Position numbers and translations under genes: made by a program | The notes under the pieces: model-generated | Seen by the model: only the letters and a program-made list of their open reading frames with translations | What the model was told of the DNA's origin: nothing | The model's database searches: none | NCBI RefSeq assembly: GCF_001942465.1 | Contig: NZ_MKJY01000332.1 | Location: 1-54,536, forward strand | From: Actinomadura sp. CNU-125 | Lineage (GTDB): Bacteria; Actinomycetota; Actinomycetes; Streptosporangiales; Streptosporangiaceae | Reading direction: 5' to 3' | Length of the DNA stretch: 54,536 nt | In this document: positions 49,265-54,536 of the stretch, piece by piece | How the letters are laid out: each line of letters opens with the position of its first letter | How positions within the stretch are numbered: the stretch's first letter is position 1

Positions 49265-50302
49265 CTATGGACGTTCGCCGGGTTCGTCGACGATCGCGGC
49301 GGCCACCCGGACCTGCTCGTACTGCAGGGTGCCGCTCTTGATGGTGGAGCGGCTCTTGCCGCCGTCGTCGCCTTCGTCGCCCTCGTGCACGTGTTCGGCG
49401 ACCGTGATGGTGCGTTCGCCCCGGTAGCGGTAGGTCTCCGGGTCGAGCATGACCTCCTCGCGGACCCACCCCTCCTTCCGGGTCAGCCCGAGGGTGATCG
49501 CCGGGCGGCCCGCGGCGTCCACGGTGCCCTCGGTCGCGGTGACGCCGGGGATCCGCTTCATCGCCTGGAAGATCGCCGCCTCGACCTTCGGCGGGTGGAG
49601 GTTCTCGGCGAGGATCGTGACCAGGGTGCCGAACGCGAGAGCGTCCGGTTCGCCGGGGATCGCCCCGATCTTGCGGAGGAGTTCGTCCGGGTCGGTGGGC
49701 AGCGGGTCGAACCGGGACGCGCGCGGTCCCTTGTCCGAGACGGGCGACTCTTCGAGCTTCCCGTTCTGGTACGCGGCGTACTGGTGCTTGCCGTCGACCC
49801 GCCGCCAGTACTCCCAGGTCTTGGTCACGTACGGGCCGCCGGTGACGGCGCCGGACGGTTCGGCCGCGCCCTTCATCCGGACCTTGGTGTAGAGCCACTG
49901 CTCGGCTTCGGGCGCGGTGTACGGGCGGGCCTTCGCCGCCGCGGCGGCGCTGTCGAGGAGCTCGGACGCGTGCGCGACCGAGCCGATCGCGGGGACGGCG
50001 GGGATGGGCCCGCGGGGGCGTCCCTCGTCGTCGGTCACCACGACCGACACCCCGGCGGTCGCGGCGGCGGCCAGCGCGCCGACGGCGACGAGGCGGACGG
50101 CGATCCGGGGGAACCGGCGGCGGGCCGGGACGTTCCCGGCGGGTGCGGCCTCGGGCGGGGTCGCGGTGATCTCGTCGAGCAGCGCGCGCGCCGGGATGGT
50201 CCGCGTACCCGGTGACGTCGTCGTCGACGTCACCCGGGCCAGGGTGCGCACCAGGTCGTCGGTGGGGTGGTCGGTCGGGTGATCTGTGGGGTGAGACGTC
50301 AT
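49265..50302 (-). CDS. CU044_5270-type single-pass membrane protein
   Basis: The 345-residue protein has a cytoplasmic N-terminus with THPTD-like repeats (SHPTDHPTDHPTDD) and LARVTSTTTSPGTRTIPARA, one membrane helix (VRLVAVGALAAAATAGVSVV) and a large extracytoplasmic domain (WLYTKVRMKGAAEPSG; TWEYWRRVDGKHQYAAYQNG; PTDPDELLRKIGAIPG; VEAAIFQAMKRIPGVTAT). This architecture is annotated as CU044_5270 family and usually follows an ECF sigma gene, as here one base downstream. It may act as a sigma-linked membrane sensor; no zinc-binding anti-sigma motif is present. Confidence 0.85.
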   Translation of the reverse strand: MTSHPTDHPTDHPTDDLVRTLARVTSTTTSPGTRTIPARALLDEITATPPEAAPAGNVPARRRFPRIAVRLVAVGALAAAATAGVSVVVTDDEGRPRGPIPAVPAIGSVAHASELLDSAAAAAKARPYTAPEAEQWLYTKVRMKGAAEPSGAVTGGPYVTKTWEYWRRVDGKHQYAAYQNGKLEESPVSDKGPRASRFDPLPTDPDELLRKIGAIPGEPDALAFGTLVTILAENLHPPKVEAAIFQAMKRIPGVTATEGTVDAAGRPAITLGLTRKEGWVREEVMLDPETYRYRGERTITVAEHVHEGDEGDDGGKSRSTIKSGTLQYEQVRVAAAIVDEPGERP

Positions 50303-50303
50303 G

Positions 50304-50837
50304 TCAGCGGCCTCCGTTCGCGATCAGGGGCGCGGCGTCGAAGCCGGCCGAGTGCAGTCGGCGGGAAAGGCGTTTGCGGGCCCGGTGGAGCCGAACGCGG
50401 ACGGTCGCGGCGGAGCAACCGAGGACGGCGGCGATCTCGCTGCGGCCGAGTCCCTCCCAGGCGACCAGCCGGAGCAGTTCGCGGTCGCTTTCGGACAGGC
50501 CCGCGAACGCCTGCGCGATGGCGGAGGTGTCGACGAACTCGTCCGCCGCCGTCGCGAGCTCGTCGCGGAGCTCGGGGTGCAGGGTCGTGGTCCGCTGCCG
50601 CCGCCGGGTCTCCTTCTCCCAGTGCCGGGCGACGACGCGGCGGGCGACGCCGTACAGCCAGAGCCGCGCGGCGTCGCCGGACGGGACGTCGTCCAGCCGC
50701 CGCCACGCGACGGTGAAGACGTCCGCGACGACGTCGGCGGCGTCGTCCGGGGACGAGCAGCGCCGCAGCACGTAACCGAGGATCGGCTCGTACGACGCGG
50801 CGTAGACGGCCTCGAATCGGGCCTTCCGGTCATCCAT
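50304..50837 (-). CDS. ECF-subfamily RNA polymerase sigma factor
   Basis: The 177-residue sigma factor has region 2 RFEAVYAASYEPILGYVLRR then CSSPDDAADVVADVFTVAWR then RLDDVPSGDAARLWLYGVAR, and region 4 ALAGLSE-like AFAGLSESDRELLRLVAWEG then LGRSEIAAVLGCSAATVRVR then LHRARKRL. ATG 50837 matches region 2 spacing; in-frame starts further upstream would add unlike residues. It is one base upstream of its probable membrane partner. Target promoters cannot be read from the window. Confidence 0.93.
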   Translation of the reverse strand: MDDRKARFEAVYAASYEPILGYVLRRCSSPDDAADVVADVFTVAWRRLDDVPSGDAARLWLYGVARRVVARHWEKETRRRQRTTTLHPELRDELATAADEFVDTSAIAQAFAGLSESDRELLRLVAWEGLGRSEIAAVLGCSAATVRVRLHRARKRLSRRLHSAGFDAAPLIANGGR

Positions 50838-50980
50838 CGGCGGCCCGGCGTTTCTCGTGAGGCATGCGGCTCTCCTTGTATGGGTTCGCCCCATACGTCC
50901 GGGGAGGGGCGCCGACGTTACACGGCACCGCCGAACCTCAGGACGGCCGGACGGCCGGACGGCTGCGGTTGAATGGGCGC

Positions 50981-51361
50981 GTGGCAAAGGGATGCGCGTG
51001 CGGAAGCGGGACCGGGTACCGGGGGTGCTGCGGGCGGCTGCACCGGGGCGAGGCCGACGCGGCGACGGCCGAGGAGCTGATGCGGTCGCGGTACAGCGCG
51101 TTCGCCGAGCGCGACGAGGCGTACCTGCTGCGGACGTGGCACCCCGCGACGCGTCCCGAGCGGATCGACTTCGATCCCGGGACGCGGTGGACCGGCCTGG
51201 AGATCGTCCGGACGGAGGCGGGCGGGCCCGCGGACGCCCGGGGCGTCGTGGAGTTCCGCGCCCGGTACACCTCCGGCGGCGAGGCCGGGGAGCAGCACGA
51301 GGTCAGCCGGTTCGTCCGGGACGGCGACGCGTGGGTCTACGTGCGCGGCAAGGTCGGCTGA
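50981..51361 (+). CDS. YchJ-family SEC-C metal-binding protein
   Basis: The 126-residue product from GTG 50981 begins AKGCACGSGTGYRGCCGRLH (SEC-C-like zinc motif CxCGSGxxYxxCCG), then ELMRSRYSAFAERDEAYLLR then TWHPATRPERI, GLEIVRTEAGGPADARGVVE then FRARYTSGG, and ends WVYVRGKVG, matching the YchJ/UPF0225 family. Function unknown. Convergent with the ABC ATPase gene with an overlap of about 25 bases at the 3' ends. Confidence 0.92.
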   Translation: MAKGCACGSGTGYRGCCGRLHRGEADAATAEELMRSRYSAFAERDEAYLLRTWHPATRPERIDFDPGTRWTGLEIVRTEAGGPADARGVVEFRARYTSGGEAGEQHEVSRFVRDGDAWVYVRGKVG

Positions 51362-52064
51362 GCGGCGTCCGCCGGGAGTTCGGTGATCGCGCCGTCCTCC
51401 AGGTGGAGGACGCGGTCGGCCTGGCCCAGCAGCGTCCGGTCGTGCGTGGCGACGATGACGGTCACGCCCTCGCTCGCGACGATCGCGCGCAGCAGCGGCA
51501 TGAGGGCGGCGGCGGTCTCGGAGTCGAGCTGGCCGGTGGGCTCGTCGGCGAGCAGCAGCCGGGGCCGGTTGGCGAGCGCGCGGGCGACGGCGACGCGCTG
51601 GCGCTGCCCGCCGGACAGTTCGTGCGGGCGCTGCGCCGCGTGGTCGGCGAGCCCGACGAGCCCGAGCAGCACCCGGACGCGCTCGTCCCGTTCGGCGGGC
51701 GGGGTGCGGGTGAGGCGGAGCGGCACCTCGACGTTCTCGGCGGCCGACAGCACGGGGAGCAGGCCGTGCGACTGGAACACGAACCGATGACGTCCCGGCG
51801 GAGGGCGAGCAGGTCGTCCTCGGGGAGGGCGCCGACGTCGCGGCCGCCGACCCGGACGGTGCCGCCGTCGGGCGCGTCGAGGCCGCCGATCAGGTTGAGC
51901 AGCGTCGTCTTCCCGGCCCCGGACCGTCCGGTGATCGCGACGAACTCGGCGGGGGCGACGGTGAGGGACGCGCCGCGCAGCGCCGGGACCTCGACGCGTC
52001 CGGTGCGGTAGGTCCGGACGAGCTCGCGGACCTCGACCATCGGCTCGCCGGCCGGCTCACTCAT
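51337..52064 (-). CDS. ABC transporter ATP-binding protein, MacB/LolD type (one frame change near 51785)
   Basis: ATPase that drives the downstream-listed FtsX-like permease. From ATG 52064 (GAAGGGG upstream): VEVRELVRTYRTGRVEVPAL, EFVAITGRSGAGKTTLLNLI (Walker A), then LALRRDVIG. One T is missing in GGTTCGTG, and the other frame continues FVFQSHGLLP-like MFQSHGLLPVLSAAENVEVP (Q-loop), HELSGGQRQRVAVARALANR (signature), PRLLLADEPTGQLDS (Walker B) and TVIVATHDRTLLGQ (H-loop). Complete except for the missing base. The stop overlaps the YchJ-like gene. Confidence 0.9.
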
Positions 52065-53001
52065 CGGTTTCCCCTTCCTCGGCATCGGGACGGTCGGGCC
52101 AGACGCCGACGTGGTCGGATTCGAGCGCGAGCCGGACGCGGTCGCGCATGCCGAGCGGCTCGGTGAAGCCCTTCGGGAGCTGGACGCGCCCGACGCGGTC
52201 GAGCAGCGCGTACTCCTCGCTGGTGCGGGTGCCGTCGGCCTCGTCGCGGCGCCGCACCTCGCTGCTCGTCCGGCCGTCCCGGATCCCGACGGTGCGGTCG
52301 ACCCGCTCGGACACCTGCGCGTCGTGGGTGACGACGACGGTGGTGGTGCCGAACTCGGCGTTGACGCGGCGGAGCGCGTCGAACACCTCGCCGCCGGTGC
52401 CGGTGTCGAGTTCGCCGGTGGGTTCGTCGGCGAGCACGACGTGCGGCTCGTTCGCGACGGCGACGGCGATCGCGACGCGCTGCTGCTGGCCGCCGGACAG
52501 TTCGGCGGGCCGCCGGTCGGCGCAGTCGCCGACGCCGAGCATGCCGAGCAGTTCGGCGGCGCGGACGGCCCGGTCGCGGCGGGCGCTGGCCGGCGAACCG
52601 CATCGGCAGCTCGACGTTCTGCGCGGCGGTCAGGTACGGCAGGAGGTTGCGGGCGGTCTGCTGCCAGATGAACCCGACCTGCTCGCGGCGGAAGCGGAGC
52701 CGCTCCTTCGCGGTCATCGTGAGCAGGTCGGGGCGCCGACGGCGACCCCGGCGGTCGGGACGTCCAGCCCGGACAGGATGTTCAGCAGCGTCGACTTCCC
52801 GGACCCGGACGCGCCGACGATCGCGATCAGCTCGCCCGCGTCGACGAGCAGGTCGAGGCCCTGCAGCGCGACGACCTCGATCCCGTCGGTCTTGTAGATG
52901 CGGACGAGGTTGTCGCAGACGATGTGGGCGCCCGCGCCGAACTCGGGGCCGCGTTCGACGGCCCGCCGTTCGAGTTCGGCCAGGTCGGGTGCTTCGGTCA
53001 T
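52057..53001 (-). CDS. Second ABC transporter ATP-binding protein (two frame changes)
   Basis: From ATG 53001: [40 protein letters not shown] (Walker A), then a change near 52735 (missing C in GCCCCGAC) to [20 protein letters not shown] then [20 protein letters not shown] (Q-loop), and a change near 52590 to [20 protein letters not shown] (signature), [20 protein letters not shown] (Walker B) and [18 protein letters not shown] (H-loop). The C-terminal 80 residues ([20 protein letters not shown]) are an extra module. It overlaps the next ATPase by 8 bases and the permease by 4. Confidence 0.9.
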
Positions 53002-54536
53002 GTCGGTCGGTCCCCCGTTCTCCGGACGGTGCCGCGCCGCGCGTCGAACCCGCGGTCGACGAGGACGGCCGCCGCGCAGGCGGCCAGCAGGGCGGCGAGC
53101 AGCCCGAGCGTGGCGGCGGCGCTCGGGAAGTGGGCGGTGGCGGCGAACCCGCCGGTGTAGGGGCTCAGGTCGACGACGGGTCCGGTGATGCCGGGCAGCA
53201 GCAGCCCGAGCGCCCACCCGGCGCCGACCGCGCACAGCAGCACCGGGGCGATCTCGACGAGCGCGAGGGCGCGGCCCTGCCGCCGGCTCAGCCCGAGGAC
53301 CCGCAGCCGCGCGACGGTCTCGCCCCGCGCGCGGGCCCCGACGACGAGGACGAGCAGCACCGTGAGCAGCCCGAACGCGGCGGCGATGAGCGCGCCGCCG
53401 GAGAAGGTGCGGTGCACGACGGTGACCATGGGCGCGTCCGTCATGCCGTGCAGGACGTCCGCGCGCAGTTCGACCCCGGTGCCGTGCGCGGCGGTGCGGA
53501 GGGCGGCGGCGTCGAGGCCGGTCCCGGCGACGAAGTACTCGGCGGGGAAGCCGTCGGCGGTGACGTCGCCGAACGGGACGATCGCGAACGCGCTGCCCGC
53601 CGTCTGCCCCGGGAATCGCTCGACGCGTCCGGCGTGCCCGCGGGGACGCGGACGTCGTCGATGCCGTACCGGCCGAGCGTCGCGGGGCCGGAGCCGACGA
53701 TGTCGGCGGCGGCCGGGGACAGCGGCGCCTCGCCCGTCCCGGGCAGTCCGGGCACGTCGGGCGCGAGGTCGCGGTAGGCGTCGAGGTCCACCGCGACCAG
53801 GGTGATCGGGGCGGGGTCGTCGCCGGCGGTGACGCCCGGGACGATCCGGGCGGGCACGACCCCGGTGACGCCGTCGACGGCGCGGAGCCGGTCGGCGGCG
53901 TCGGAGCGGAGCCGCTCCGCCGACACCCGGGCGTCCGCGCCGACCCTGGACCAGGCGGCACGGTCCTGGCCGCGCTGGAGCCCGGCGTCGTCGACGGTCG
54001 CGGTGAACCCGGCCATCGCGGCGGCGAGCAGCAGGACGGCGAGCGGCAGCGCCCCGATCGAGCTCTGCCGGGCGGCGCGGGCGAGGCCGAGGAACGCGAC
54101 CGCGCCGGGACGGCGCCGCAGCAGCGGACCGGCGGCGCGCAGCAGGTGCGGGTAGCCGCGCAGGACGAGCGCGCCGACGGCGCGCCGAGCAGCACCGGGA
54201 CGGCGGCGATCAGCGGGTCGCCGCCCGCGTCGGCGCCCGCCTCCGCGCCGCGCCGCCGCAGCAGCACGACGGCGATGGCGGCGAGCGCGACGAGCAGGCC
54301 GTCCAGGACGAGCCGCCGCCGGGACGGGCCGCCCGCCGCGAGCTCGTCGTGCCGGTCGGCCGCCGACGGGACCCGTTCCCGCAGGACGACCGCGCCCGGG
54401 ACGGCGATCGCGAGGACGGCGAGCGCGGCGACGGCGATCGTGGACGCGTCCTGCGGCGGGCCCGCGTCCAGCAGGCGTCCGGCCGCTGTGGCCGAGGGCG
54501 GCGGCGGGCAGGACGGCGGCGGCGGTGAGCGCGCAG
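52998..54536 (-). CDS. FtsX-like ABC transporter permease, partial at window edge (frame changes)
   Basis: Only the C-terminal part is present; the gene continues beyond 54536. Pieces in three frames together show [20 protein letters not shown] then [20 protein letters not shown] (extracytoplasmic domain), [20 protein letters not shown] (helix), [20 protein letters not shown] (cytoplasmic loop typical of FtsX-type permeases), [20 protein letters not shown] then GLLLPGITG, and [20 protein letters not shown] then VLVDRG. Frame changes near 53625 and 54180. With the two ATPases it forms an export or envelope-acting transporter of unknown substrate. Confidence 0.8.

Overview
High-GC actinomycete DNA, most like Streptosporangiales/Thermomonosporaceae (Actinomadura relatives). 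The basis is very GC-rich coding sequence, the actinobacterial galU-glp-moaC-mog-rimJ-glpR order, an actinobacterial-type methyltransferase, and an ECF sigma factor paired with a CU044_5270-type protein. The genus is inferred, not proven.

Left part (1 to about 20.4 kb) is a defence island. It opens with the 3' end of an IS5-type transposase that abuts a small CRISPR array. A leader and then an adaptation operon follow: a free-standing reverse transcriptase (RT), cas1, and two different tandem cas2-like genes. A second array and leader of the same type come next, then a decayed third copy (cas2b 3' end, array, leader) with a frameshifted unknown gene on the opposite strand. A divergent TIGR03986-type RAMP gene and a type III-B operon come after that: cmr2(cas10)-cmr3-cmr4-cmr5-cmr6-CARF-membrane protein-cmr1. 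Cas10 keeps GGDD but has no HD domain. It therefore probably makes cyclic oligoadenylate, which the CARF protein would sense and pass to the roughly six-helix membrane protein. The island continues with an XRE / ImmA-IrrE / PIN-like three-gene cassette with a palindromic operator, a second CRISPR array with an unrelated 30-bp repeat and no cas genes, and hicAB, ending at a tRNA-Ala gene.

Right part (20.5 to 54.5 kb) is largely core genome: tRNA-Ala, glpR/sepX, rimJ-like, mog, moaC, glp(moeA) and galU on the minus strand. Then 5-formyl-THF cyclo-ligase, a shortened 2-hydroxyacid dehydrogenase, a K+/H+ antiporter, fmdB-like, an MMPL transporter, MTA phosphorylase, a SAF/CpaB-like gene, a TetR regulator, mscL, an M15 peptidase, tRNA-Arg, an HxlR/oxidoreductase divergent pair, a phosphate-binding-like protein, a secreted EEP nuclease/phosphatase, an esterase-like phytase, the Mrp (mnhA-G) antiporter operon, a SAM methyltransferase, an ECF sigma/CU044_5270 pair, a YchJ-like protein, and an ABC transporter (two ATPases plus an FtsX-like permease) running off the right edge.

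At least twenty genes, including conserved ones (mnhA, mnhD, mnhF, ABC ATPases, antiporter), are broken by apparent one-base indels, mostly single missing bases in short G/C or T runs. This looks like base-level assembly error rather than mass gene decay. I give such genes as single CDS entries spanning the frame changes and state where the frame changes.
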